Assembly: GCA_024278415.1 (NCBI GenBank)
Contig: JAJRTI010000582.1
Location: 1-16,066, forward strand
Reading direction: 5' to 3'
Source of the DNA: Planctomycetota bacterium
Lineage (GTDB): Bacteria > Planctomycetota > Brocadiia > JAJRTI01
DNA: 16,066 nucleotides
The position numbers were made by a program, and so were the translations under genes. Positions 6,416 through 15,096 of this stretch are shown one piece after another. Numbering within the stretch: the first letter of the stretch is position 1; each line of letters begins with the position of its first letter. The notes below the pieces were generated by a model that ran no database searches, was not told the DNA's origin, and worked only from the letters and a program-made list of their open reading frames with translations.

Positions 6416-9091
6416 TCACAGTCCCTTCGAGGCGGCAAGCGCCTTCGCGATCGCGGCGATCCGTTCGGCCTTGGCCGCGAGATAAATGGGTTCGCTTCCA
6501 ATGTCACGCACCGCGTCGAGCCGGTTGCCCATCATGCCGTATGCGGACACCTCGCGCACCAGGCGCCGAACGGATGGGCTCAACGCGGCCGGGGTCTTGT
6601 CCGTCCACACGACGAGCACCGCGTCGTCGGGCCGCTTGAAACGGTAGGCAAACACGGGCCCGGTCTCGTTCACCGGGACGCCGGCGCTCGTGCCGGGATG
6701 CAGCAGCCACGCCATCGCGTTGGCCGCGACGAAGAACTTGAACGGCCTCGCCCCGTAGTCGAACAGCATGTCGAAGGGCACGGCGTGCCTGCGGTTCATC
6801 CCGATCGGCCACGTGCGCTGGTGGAAGAAGACCTTGCTCACGCCGTGGCTGAACAGAATGGTGAGGTACTTCATGTTGTACGCGGCCGCGGTGCGCTCGT
6901 CGCCGTTGGCGAGGTAGTGGTTGAAGCTGGCGTACTCGTAGGCTGGATTGTCGTTCGAGTATTTGCCGTACTCGGTGACCCAAATGTCGGTTTTCACGTT
7001 GTGGCGTTTCAGGAAACCTTCGATTCGTCTGGTCTGTGAGATGAACCGTCTCGTGCGGTTGAACACAGGGTACGTGTGCTCGCTCAGCACGTCCGCGAGT
7101 CGGGCCGCTTCGGTGTTGGCCTGCTCGTGGCTTCCGAAATAGACCAGGCCGCAGCGCGCGACCTCTTGATTCGCGCCCGCTTGGGCGGCTTCCTCCTTGA
7201 CGATGCGGAGGAAGTCGTTGTACTTCTCCTCGACCTTCCATTTCACAGTCTTGCCGCGATAAGGCTCGTTGAGCACCTCCCACACCCGCGCCCTATCGTG
7301 ATAACGCTGGATGCACTCACGCACGTATCGCCGGTAGTCGTCCATACTCTTGGGCAGATACCACAGATCCGCAAACGCGTCGCCCAATCGTTTGCCCCGC
7401 GCCTGCGCGGGGCCGGAACTCGCCCAGCCTGACGAGGGGTCGGGGAGAATGGCCAGCACGCGCAGATCGAACCGCCGCGCGCGGTCGAAGAGTATCTTCG
7501 CCCCGCTGAAATCCCATCGGCCTTTCTGCGGCTCCACGCTGTCCCACTTCAGCGACCAGTCGCGCACCCAGTACACACCGGCGTCCTGCGCGAGTCCCTG
7601 CATGAGGTCTGAGTAATACGGATGGTTCGTGCCGAAACGCGCGTCCCTGTTGCCGTAGGTCTTCGCATATGGATAGATGACGACGAAGCGCGTTTGGGAG
7701 CTGCGCTTGAATCGCCTGCCTTTCACCGAGGCCAACAGTTGGTAGTGGCCGTTGTCCGTCACGGGCAGCTCGAGGCGATCGGGCGCGGACTTCTTCGTCA
7801 GGCTGAAGGTCTTCTGGTAGACCGTCTGGCCGCGATAGTCGACTACCTTCACTGCCACACTGCCCCTGGCCCCGCGGCCGCCGAAGGAAGCGCTTACGTC
7901 GAAGACGACAGGCTCGCCCGCGTAATAGATGCCGCCCGGCCTCTTCGGGTAGAACGCGGCCTCGACGGGATACTTCGTTGTGTACGTGGTTGCGCGAGTC
8001 CCCTTCTCAAGCTGAACCGCGTCCACCCACAACGTCGCGGGCGAATCCGTCGTGCTCGATGCGATCTGGGCGAACCCGAAGATGTCCTTGGCTGTGAACG
8101 TGAGCGTGTAGCGCCGCCACTGGCCCGTGACCTTGGCCGCCTGAATGCTCCGAGCGCCGGTCATGAAGTAGACGCCGAGTTCCGCCTTCAGGTCGTTTCC
8201 GTCCGAGCGAAGATACGCCGAAAGGGTGTACTTCGCGCCCTTCTTCAATCTCATCCAACCCTCCGTTGCGAACTTGACCGCCGGAGAAACGATCCTGCGC
8301 GGCTTGGGGTAATCCGAGTACCCCGCGGGGAGGTCGCTGCGCCGGAGAGCGATTCTCGCGGACGCGCGGCCATGGTACGCTTGCGCGTCATCGATCTTGA
8401 CGATGTTGTGGTCGAACCCCTCCGTGCCCCAGCCGTTGGCGCCCACCTCGAAGCTGCTGTTCCAGATGATGTTCTTCTGCTTGTCCAGCTTTCTCTCACG
8501 CTCCATCTTTCGCCTGACGCGATTCAGCTCGAACGCGCTTTTCGTGGTTTCGGCCACGCGAATGTCGGCCAGATACAAGGAGCCCACCTCGTTGAAGTAG
8601 ATCTCGAAGCGCGCATTGCGGCAGTCCGACTGCGGCGTCACCACGAGTTCCACCTTGGACCACTCCTCAGAGACGGGCACGGCCGTCCTGAGGACTGTTC
8701 CCCACGGTTGCAACCGCATGATGGCCACCATGACTTGAGCGGCCTCCATCCCTTCCTTTCTCGCCCAGAACGAAATGTAAAGGTTCTGGCTTCTCTTCGT
8801 ACTCACCGTTCTGTCTTGCATGAAGATGGCCCAGCCGGTCTGGGTATCGTCTGGGAAGTCGGTGCATTCGATCTTCACGGCCCACTTGCCCTTTGGCCCC
8901 TTCACGGTCGCCCAGCGGCCCTTGACACCGTTGCCCCCAAACGCCGGCCGCCACTGTTTGGGCTTGCCGTTCCCATCCAGATCCGAGAAGCTGCCGTTGC
9001 GGACAAGGTTTTTCCCGCCCGCGATGGCCGACATGCTCGGCAAGGCAATGAGCAGCACTGTGGCACATTTGAAAAGGCATGTGTTTCTCAT
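6416..9091 (-). CDS. Secreted glycoside hydrolase of clan GH-A type with two N-terminal CBM-like domains
   Basis: The protein has 891 residues. Residues 1-24 are a signal peptide ending SAIA. Two jelly-roll CBM4_9-like domains follow: about 27-180 (beginning NLVRNGSFSD) and 206-362 (NIIWNSSFEVGANGW, ending LWVDAVQLEKG). A linker or Ig-like domain spans about 375-475. A TIM barrel runs about 485-800. WEVLNEP at 604-610 gives E609 as the likely acid/base, and WVTEYGKY gives E707 as the likely nucleophile. This NEP plus later Glu pattern is the clan GH-A signature, closest in style to GH39/GH5-like enzymes. A short C-terminal beta domain follows. ATG 9091 is supported by AGGAGT 7 nt upstream and an ATGA overlap with the DUF3604 stop. 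It probably acts on an exported or extracellular beta-linked glycan; the specificity cannot be told. Confidence 0.87.
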   Translation of the reverse strand: MRNTCLFKCATVLLIALPSMSAIAGGKNLVRNGSFSDLDGNGKPKQWRPAFGGNGVKGRWATVKGPKGKWAVKIECTDFPDDTQTGWAIFMQDRTVSTKRSQNLYISFWARKEGMEAAQVMVAIMRLQPWGTVLRTAVPVSEEWSKVELVVTPQSDCRNARFEIYFNEVGSLYLADIRVAETTKSAFELNRVRRKMERERKLDKQKNIIWNSSFEVGANGWGTEGFDHNIVKIDDAQAYHGRASARIALRRSDLPAGYSDYPKPRRIVSPAVKFATEGWMRLKKGAKYTLSAYLRSDGNDLKAELGVYFMTGARSIQAAKVTGQWRRYTLTFTAKDIFGFAQIASSTTDSPATLWVDAVQLEKGTRATTYTTKYPVEAAFYPKRPGGIYYAGEPVVFDVSASFGGRGARGSVAVKVVDYRGQTVYQKTFSLTKKSAPDRLELPVTDNGHYQLLASVKGRRFKRSSQTRFVVIYPYAKTYGNRDARFGTNHPYYSDLMQGLAQDAGVYWVRDWSLKWDSVEPQKGRWDFSGAKILFDRARRFDLRVLAILPDPSSGWASSGPAQARGKRLGDAFADLWYLPKSMDDYRRYVRECIQRYHDRARVWEVLNEPYRGKTVKWKVEEKYNDFLRIVKEEAAQAGANQEVARCGLVYFGSHEQANTEAARLADVLSEHTYPVFNRTRRFISQTRRIEGFLKRHNVKTDIWVTEYGKYSNDNPAYEYASFNHYLANGDERTAAAYNMKYLTILFSHGVSKVFFHQRTWPIGMNRRHAVPFDMLFDYGARPFKFFVAANAMAWLLHPGTSAGVPVNETGPVFAYRFKRPDDAVLVVWTDKTPAALSPSVRRLVREVSAYGMMGNRLDAVRDIGSEPIYLAAKAERIAAIAKALAASKGL

Positions 9092-11070
9092 TCTCGCGAC
9101 TCCTGATCATGAGGCCTGACCCAGATTGGGCTCGACCACGCCATGTTGCCGTCTTCCTGCGTCACACGCAGATAGTAGAAATGGCACGACCCCGCCGGCG
9201 GCAGATCGGCATCTGTGTGGTCGAGCGTCTCTATTTCGTTTGCGCCACGGTGGGCGCAGAGCACTTGGTTGTTCTTGATGATCTCGACCCATGCGATTCG
9301 GTCCGTCCCTGCGACGCGCGCCTCGAGTTGGATAGGGACATCGGTTCGGTATTCGTCTCCCATGTGGTGGCCATCGGCCGTGAACTCGAGGAGCATGCGC
9401 TCGCCCGTCGTCGCATAGCAGCGTCTGGCCCAGAGCGCGTCGAAGATATCCTCTCGGGTGAGCGCTGGGGCGAGCACCGCCATCAGGCCGCTCTTGAAGT
9501 TGAGGTTTCTGGCCAGGCTGCCGGGGTAGCAGCGGCCCGGGCCGCTGTCGTGGCAGTCTGAACCCGCGATGAATCCAAGGCGATATCCACGTCCCACGCC
9601 CGCCTGCGCGCCGCCGCGAGGATCGTCTGGCTTATCCCATAGTGAATTGCCGGAAAACTCCGTCCGCCCCCATGTCGAGTAGATCTCCACGAGGCGCTCG
9701 CGCCGGTCATGGTAGTCCCAATCCGTACCCACAAGCGTGTGGTGCGGAATAATCAGCGCGCCGGGATCCTCAATCAACTCGTAGAACTCACTTGGCGGCA
9801 TGGTGTAGTGTGAATGTTGGTAATCGAGCTTCTCCAGCGCAGGCGTAGCGTCGCCTGTGCGATAGTACACGTTCCGATGCCCAAAATTGTTGGACGTCCA
9901 TTCGAAACCGCGAAGGGTGACGAATCCGCCGGGCTTGTAGAAGTCGTTTGCGGCTTGTTGAGACGTTTCCCATTTCACCGGATCGAACACGGTCTCATGA
10001 TCTCCGGATGCCGCGATGTCCAGCAGAGCCACGTCACGCGCGTAGGCATACATCTCGCGCACCGGGAGTTCACCGTCAGACAGCGTGCTGTGGCCGTGGA
10101 TGTCGCCCCAGAACATGCGATACTCTGGCTCGCCGCTCACACACTGAATCGGGTTCGAACGCGCGGCGAATTCCTCGAGATTGATCCTGTCGCTCACTCG
10201 CTCTCGCGACCCGTAAATGGGCCCGATATCGCACACGGTCGTGCCAATGGGCCGCGCGTCCGGACTATCGAGGCCCAGCGATAGTGGGCGAGTCTGCGCA
10301 GCGCTGGCCAGTCCGCTTCGCTTGTCGCATGCTACGAGCGCGGTCTTGAGCCCGCCGGCCGTGAACTTCGCTTCCAACGTTGCGCGATTCCCATCATGGC
10401 TCTTGAACTCGTGAGGTTCGGGCAACACCGCGCCGTTGTCGGCCGAACTGAATGCGACTTTGCCAACGAAGGCCCGGCTGGGGTCGTTTCGATACGGGTC
10501 GTGCAAGCGGAGCTGGAGTGGAAACGACTCCCCGGCTTGGATGATGGACGGGGCGATTACTTCGAGTTGGGCCGGTTTGCCTGCGCGAACTTCAATGCTG
10601 GGAGAATCCGGAAGGCCTCGCAGTTGGCCCGTACCTTCGGCGTCCACCAGCACCTGAAACCGAACCGACTTGCCCGCGTAATTCTGGCAACGCACGGGCG
10701 GGCTCTCGCGCTCGCGCACCCCATACGTGAAGATGATCTTGTCGCCGGGAGCGAGGTCCGCGCCTGCCACCGTGATGTCAATCCACGAGTTGAGCACCCC
10801 CCGATGCCACACGCGAGGGGTGAGCGTACTGTTGGCGTTCGCGGACAGGAGTTCCACGTCGCTGTTGATCACCTGGAGATATCGATGCACCGATATCTCG
10901 GCCATGACCGCCGGCGTCCAGCACCCGTTCGGGAAGCGAATCTGGATGCCTCCCCCGGCAGCGATGCCGGCCGGTCCAACGATGTAAGTTATCTTCAACA
11001 ATGGACTGCTGCCAACTTCGACCACCTGGGGTGAAATGCTCACCTTGCCAAGTTCTTGTTTCTCAGACAT
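9088..11070 (-). CDS. DUF3604-like (PHP-fold) metal-dependent hydrolase, cytoplasmic
   Basis: The protein has 660 residues. The N-terminal half (about 5-250) is beta-rich and Ig-like. The C-terminal half (about 318-560) carries the metal-site motifs of DUF3604/PHP-type phosphoesterases: DIHGHSTLSDG (D323, H325, H327), SGDHE (D357, H358), IPHH (H443, H444) and GSDCHD (D505, H507). A small beta domain ends the protein. All the expected His/Asp ligands appear to be present, so it is likely an active two- or three-metal hydrolase, but the substrate of this family is not settled. No signal peptide is visible after MSEKQELGK, unlike most other proteins of the cluster. ATG 11070 was chosen because GAGGT lies 4 nt upstream; the longer ORF to 11145 would overlap the preceding gene. 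It follows that gene by 35 nt and overlaps the next by 4 nt. Confidence 0.87.
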   Translation of the reverse strand: MSEKQELGKVSISPQVVEVGSSPLLKITYIVGPAGIAAGGGIQIRFPNGCWTPAVMAEISVHRYLQVINSDVELLSANANSTLTPRVWHRGVLNSWIDITVAGADLAPGDKIIFTYGVRERESPPVRCQNYAGKSVRFQVLVDAEGTGQLRGLPDSPSIEVRAGKPAQLEVIAPSIIQAGESFPLQLRLHDPYRNDPSRAFVGKVAFSSADNGAVLPEPHEFKSHDGNRATLEAKFTAGGLKTALVACDKRSGLASAAQTRPLSLGLDSPDARPIGTTVCDIGPIYGSRERVSDRINLEEFAARSNPIQCVSGEPEYRMFWGDIHGHSTLSDGELPVREMYAYARDVALLDIAASGDHETVFDPVKWETSQQAANDFYKPGGFVTLRGFEWTSNNFGHRNVYYRTGDATPALEKLDYQHSHYTMPPSEFYELIEDPGALIIPHHTLVGTDWDYHDRRERLVEIYSTWGRTEFSGNSLWDKPDDPRGGAQAGVGRGYRLGFIAGSDCHDSGPGRCYPGSLARNLNFKSGLMAVLAPALTREDIFDALWARRCYATTGERMLLEFTADGHHMGDEYRTDVPIQLEARVAGTDRIAWVEIIKNNQVLCAHRGANEIETLDHTDADLPPAGSCHFYYLRVTQEDGNMAWSSPIWVRPHDQESRE

Positions 11071-11105
11071 GTTGACCTCATTCTCTCTTGATTGAATTCG
11101 CCCGA

Positions 11106-13151
11106 CTAAGCCCCACACACCGAGGGGGGAGTTTGGACAACGCACTTGCTCACATACTGCCCGCGGGTGGCCTCTCGTCCGGAATCCAAGATCACAAAGC
11201 CGAAGGGCGGAACGCGCGTGTCGCCGGCGTTGAATTCTGCGGGGCCAAAGTTGACGGCAATCTCGACATTCTCTCCAAATTGGGAGCGCTGAACGAGTTG
11301 ATCTGGAGTGAGCACTTCATGGTGCGTCAATTCCTCCATAGCCACCTTGCGGGCGAACTTGCCTACGACCTGGCCGGCCTCCGTTATCCTGTGGCGCCAT
11401 TGGTCATACTCGGAGTAAGCGATCGTGAAGTTAGGGCTCCTGCCGTGAAGCATATCTTGCAAGGAACGGCGAATGTAGTCACCGCGACTCGATTTGGCGT
11501 AGTCATCTTCCGCGTGGCGATAGGTGGCCAGAGAATCGTGGTAAACCAGGTTGAAAAGTGGGACGTCGAAGTATCGCAGCGCGAGAGGCATAGTGGCGTG
11601 ATTGGCGGCGCCCATGCTGTAATCGCAGAGTTCCGCAGCCCAGCCCCTCGCGGCCTCCGAACAGACCGGCACGTTCAGCGACTTGATGTAGGCGAGCGTC
11701 TTGAATCTCTCGGCCGCGTCCTGCTTTCGCGATTGAGGGTGCAACTCGTGCCAACACTCCTCAAAGGCCTCTACTGTGATGCAATCCACGTAGGCCGCGT
11801 TGGCGTCGAGCCGTTGCGTGAGTGGCCCGATGTATCGCTGTGCTCGTTCCTTGAACGCCGAAGAACATATCATGCCCCAACGGTGGGACTGCATAACGGA
11901 GCCGCCCGGCCCGTAGCGCATCAGTTCGGGCTCCCAGGAAGGAGTGCCTTCCAGAGCCGCTTGGTACACGGCATAGAGAGCGACCAAGAAACCCTTCTCC
12001 TTCGCGACTGCAATCGCCCGTTTCAGTTCCTCGTCGGTACCCCTCGCGGGGTCCGGTGAAGCATGTTGGGGCGGCTCATCTGCGTGATGATCCATCAGGA
12101 CCACGATGGCCCTGCCGATTGACAGGTTATCGCTCAGGTCAACAATCAGCTTCTCCAATTCTCTCCAAGTGAACATAAACTCCGGGTGTCGGGCGTAATG
12201 GGGGTAGGCGCCGTAGAGCCAGAGCGAGGTAGCCCCGAGAAGCCTCTCCACCTGTGGACAGTCGGCAATCCGTTCAGGCAAGAGTTTGAGCTTGCCTTGT
12301 GACTGTACATAGGATCTGTAAGTCTTGGCCATGCCAACGTAATCAGCGTCGCGCAGGAATGTGTATCGCAATTCCCTCGGATAGCCAAGCTTGCCCCGCG
12401 TGGCGAGCCAGACAGGTGACAGCGAGGCTATCCGAGGGTAGGGCGACTCCCTTCCCTCGCCGGAGAATTGGCCTTGCCGGTTGTAATTCGCAAGCAACGC
12501 CACCTGGCAATCCTCCGGATCGATGATGATGGCGACGAAACCGCTTTGCCCCTTCGCCGCCCCGAACCAGGGCATTGAAAGGCCGTGCCACCCGCCCGTG
12601 GCCGGCAGCCGCATCTCGGCCTGACAGCTGTGGAACGCATCGTCGAGCTGCCAAAAGTCCGGCCCGTGTACCCGCGGCAGGATCGAAGGAATGAGCGCTC
12701 CTTGCCAGCACGGCACCGCGAGATACCCGTCGTCCTTCATCGTTTCGAGCGGAAACTGCCGAAGCGGGTAGTGCAACTCCACGAACGACCGGTCGCTGGC
12801 GCCGGTCGCGACCTCCATGACCTTCACAGTGATTTGAGCCGCTGTCGGATCGAGGAGCAACGCGGCCTCTACCCGGCTGCCGCGCAACACTTCTCCGGCC
12901 GTTGAGACCAAATCCTCAAATGTTATTCGCAAGCCGGAACCGAGCGGATTATCAATCTTAGCGGCGGCGACCCTGCGCGCTTGTGACAGGTCACACACAA
13001 CCCGTTTCCCGGATACCGAAAACACAGCTTGGCCGGCGCTATTGACCCACGGGTCGGACCCCCACTCCGTCCCGGTGGTCTTTTCAACGCCCCTGAAGCA
13101 GCCCGTCTTGTCGTCAACAAGGAGTAGAAGCCCTTCATTCTCAATTCTCAT
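11106..13151 (-). CDS. TIM-barrel glycosidase-like protein (DUF5696/GH101-like or DUF6259-like), no signal peptide
   Basis: The protein has 681 residues and starts directly with a folded-domain sequence (MRIENEGLLLLVDD), so it is predicted cytoplasmic. The first 290 or so residues are a beta-sandwich of the kind that precedes alpha-glycosidase barrels. Residues about 300-600 look like a (beta/alpha)8 barrel, and the last 60 like a beta domain. AYVDCITVEAFEEC (D456) and VPVCSEAARG (E499) end predicted strands and are the best candidates for the catalytic pair, in the same order as in the DUF6259-like protein at the end of the cluster. The family assignment is tentative and no substrate can be named. 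The start at ATG 13151 has GAGG 6 nt upstream; an in-frame ATG at 13196 would add 15 residues without clear benefit. It sits 96 nt after beta-helix gene B and 35 nt before the DUF3604 gene. Confidence 0.8.
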   Translation of the reverse strand: MRIENEGLLLLVDDKTGCFRGVEKTTGTEWGSDPWVNSAGQAVFSVSGKRVVCDLSQARRVAAAKIDNPLGSGLRITFEDLVSTAGEVLRGSRVEAALLLDPTAAQITVKVMEVATGASDRSFVELHYPLRQFPLETMKDDGYLAVPCWQGALIPSILPRVHGPDFWQLDDAFHSCQAEMRLPATGGWHGLSMPWFGAAKGQSGFVAIIIDPEDCQVALLANYNRQGQFSGEGRESPYPRIASLSPVWLATRGKLGYPRELRYTFLRDADYVGMAKTYRSYVQSQGKLKLLPERIADCPQVERLLGATSLWLYGAYPHYARHPEFMFTWRELEKLIVDLSDNLSIGRAIVVLMDHHADEPPQHASPDPARGTDEELKRAIAVAKEKGFLVALYAVYQAALEGTPSWEPELMRYGPGGSVMQSHRWGMICSSAFKERAQRYIGPLTQRLDANAAYVDCITVEAFEECWHELHPQSRKQDAAERFKTLAYIKSLNVPVCSEAARGWAAELCDYSMGAANHATMPLALRYFDVPLFNLVYHDSLATYRHAEDDYAKSSRGDYIRRSLQDMLHGRSPNFTIAYSEYDQWRHRITEAGQVVGKFARKVAMEELTHHEVLTPDQLVQRSQFGENVEIAVNFGPAEFNAGDTRVPPFGFVILDSGREATRGQYVSKCVVQTPPSVCGA

Positions 13152-13247
13152 CTTGAACCTCTTCTGAGAAGTCGGCGAAGCTTCACCTGAAACCATCGAG
13201 ATGGAGCGGAAGGCCTGCGCATTCCGAACTGCCGATTCAGCAGCGAG

Positions 13248-14780
13248 CTAAGGCGCCACCGTTACTAGTGCCGTTGCGGTTATTGCGCCAAAGGTGACGG
13301 CTATTCGTGTCCTTCCTGGCCCCAAGCCTTTGACGACTCCCTCTGAATCCACAGAGGCAACCGCGCCGTTGTACGAACTGAATGAAGCAAAAGTCGCCAC
13401 GTCCATCGTGTTCTTGTCCGAATACTGCACGGCCACCTTGAGCGCTTGGGTATGGTTGACACGCAGCTCCATCCTCGCGGGCGCCACGACGAGGCCCGGG
13501 AGCGTTGTCAATCTCGAGTTCGCATCCTTCCCCGATGCCTTCTTGTAGGCGTCAAAATCACGAGGCAAGAACAGTTTCTCATCTCCCCAACTGCGCCACC
13601 GGACGAGCGGTATGTGGGATGGCTGGAAGTACACGTTGTCGTCCAAGACCAGATTCTCCAATCCGCTCCACCCATCCGCGATGACTACGGCCCATGACCG
13701 TGCCGTGTGAAACACATTGTTTCTGACATAGAAGTTGTACGTCTTTGCTGAGTTGCCAAAGAACATCAAATGTGCGCCTATTCCTCCGCTCCATCCCCCT
13801 CCTGCGTTATAGCATACGTTGTTTTCAAAGCGAATGTCGTGCGTCGTGGACGTTTTCGGTCGATTCCAATACTCGAACGAGTATCGACAGTTCCAGATCG
13901 TGTTGTTCCTGTACACGATGTTGGATTGCGAGTTCGTCTTGCTTCCCTGATTGGTCAGCCCAGCATCGTAGATGTCCCATATGCGGCAGTTCTCGACGAC
14001 GATGTCGTGGGCGCTGCTCCAGAACTCGATGCCATTTCCATATCGAGTATAGCGCCAGCCCTTTTTCGTCTTTCTGGCCGCTTGGCATCCGCCGCCGATG
14101 AAGCAGAGGTCGCAGTTTCGGATGATGATGTCGTGCATGCCGCTCCCGCCTATCCCGTGGGCCGCTCCGTAGGCAAGATGCAGACCATCGTAGACAACGT
14201 AGCTTCTTCCGTTCTCGTTTATGATGTGCCTCGTCAATGCGCATTCGATGTCATCGTACAATGTGGCCGGATTGTGGCGGGAGTACATCTTCACCATCTT
14301 GCTCTCCCTGTCATACCAGAACTTGTTTTGTTGATCTAAAGCGGCTCCCTCCCAAACCTTGCTTCCGCAAGTCTCTCCGTTGTTGAAGATGATGTTCCCC
14401 ACGTCCACGGGAAAAGGGCCGGTCGCCCAGATATTCGGCCCCACTGTCTGCCAGTCGCTTGGCTTGTTCTTTTCCACGGAGCCAAGGATCTGCGGCTTCG
14501 GCCCCGCGCCGTACGACGTGTACGTGACATATCCGCCCTTGGCGCCGCTGCGGGGAACCAACTGCCCACGCCACACGCCGCCTCTCTCGAAACGAACGAC
14601 GTCGCCCGGCGAGAACTCGAATTGGTTCACTTTCGAGAGCGTTTTCCACGCCTGCGAAGGGCTCGTCCCCGAGTGGCCATCATCCCCTGAATGATTGACG
14701 TAATACTCGCCTCCCTGCGATGACGCGGAACAGATCACGAGAAACAACGAGACAATAGCCGGAGTGGAATATATGTACAC
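13248..14780 (-). CDS. Secreted right-handed parallel beta-helix protein with C-terminal Ig-like domain, paralogue B
   Basis: The protein has 510 residues from a GTG start. The signal peptide runs to about residue 24 (hydrophobic IVSLFLVICSASS before GEYYVNHSG). The architecture and most motifs match paralogue A: QAWKTLSKVNQF, PVDVGNIIFNNGETCG, LHLAYGAAHGIGG, NCDLCFIGGG, YDAGLTNQG, FEYWNRP. The C-terminus (about 425-510) is a Big_2-like Ig domain lacking the short insertion seen in A. GTG 14780 is preferred because a full AAGGAGGT lies 6 nt upstream; the ATG at 14825 would put 15 extra residues before the signal peptide. As the first gene of the cluster it probably follows the operon promoter in the 14781-14900 region, where I see no convincing -35/-10 pair. 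It is probably a polysaccharide lyase, epimerase or binding protein, with substrate unknown. Confidence 0.88.
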   Translation of the reverse strand: MYIYSTPAIVSLFLVICSASSQGGEYYVNHSGDDGHSGTSPSQAWKTLSKVNQFEFSPGDVVRFERGGVWRGQLVPRSGAKGGYVTYTSYGAGPKPQILGSVEKNKPSDWQTVGPNIWATGPFPVDVGNIIFNNGETCGSKVWEGAALDQQNKFWYDRESKMVKMYSRHNPATLYDDIECALTRHIINENGRSYVVYDGLHLAYGAAHGIGGSGMHDIIIRNCDLCFIGGGCQAARKTKKGWRYTRYGNGIEFWSSAHDIVVENCRIWDIYDAGLTNQGSKTNSQSNIVYRNNTIWNCRYSFEYWNRPKTSTTHDIRFENNVCYNAGGGWSGGIGAHLMFFGNSAKTYNFYVRNNVFHTARSWAVVIADGWSGLENLVLDDNVYFQPSHIPLVRWRSWGDEKLFLPRDFDAYKKASGKDANSRLTTLPGLVVAPARMELRVNHTQALKVAVQYSDKNTMDVATFASFSSYNGAVASVDSEGVVKGLGPGRTRIAVTFGAITATALVTVAP

Positions 14781-14786
14781 TTTGCG

Positions 14787-14794
14787 ACCTCCTT
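14787..14794 (-). promoter_or_regulatory. Full-consensus Shine-Dalgarno deciding a GTG start
   Basis: The minus strand reads AAGGAGGT, 6 nt before GTG at 14778-14780. This 8-base match to the anti-Shine-Dalgarno is the strongest ribosome binding site in the window and is why GTG is preferred to the upstream ATG at 14825. Confidence 0.75.
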
Positions 14795-14825
14795 CGCGGG
14801 CTTTGTGGGTGAACGTGCTTCTCAC

Positions 14826-15058
14826 TTGCTAGTTCTGGCATGAGTAGCAGTCCACCTGCTCACCGTGGGGCGGGTGAACTGTTGCTGCCATTGTTTGCGA
14901 CCGGCCCATTGGAGCTATCGCCGGCTTACAAGGCGGGCTGCGCCCGCTTTGTCTTTTCGCCTGTCGCTGGCGAACGGCTCGCGCTTGTGCGGATGCAAAG
15001 CAGCGCTACGCGCTGCCAGCCAAAGCGCCGCCGAGCCGGCGCACTCCACAACGGAGCG
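14826..15058. repeat. Hairpin-rich intergenic region with REP-like repeats; likely also holds the operon promoter
   Basis: No gene is visible. Clear hairpins are GCGGGC/GCCCGC with a 3-nt loop at 14933-14947 and GCAGCGC/GCGCTGC with a 3-nt loop at 15000-15016. AAAGCGCCG (15022-15030) and GCCGGCGCACTCCA (15035-15048) repeat the arms of the hairpin at 2648-2697. The region separates the methyltransferase from the seven-gene cluster, so they are probably separate transcription units. A promoter for the cluster would be expected in 14790-14900, but no confident sigma-70 motif is seen. Confidence 0.65.
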
Positions 15059-15075
15059 CATCGACAACATGTTGT
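15059..15075. repeat. Right copy of the 17-nt repeat with palindromic core
   Basis: The core ACAACATGTTGT (15064-15075) is a perfect 12-bp palindrome, and the whole 17 nt equals positions 166-182. It begins 21 nt past the stop codon of the methyltransferase gene (15097-15099), nearly the same distance as the left copy from its gene. It adjoins the REP-like repeats on its other side. Confidence 0.6.
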
Positions 15076-15096
15076 TCCGAGATTGACGCTAAGGAG

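Noticed and set aside
7622..9106. 494-codon plus-strand ORF opposite the GH-A gene
   Set aside because: It lies wholly antisense to a gene with clear domains, signal peptide and ribosome binding site. Its translation is Arg/Ala/Val-rich with no motifs, a usual antisense shadow in GC-rich DNA.
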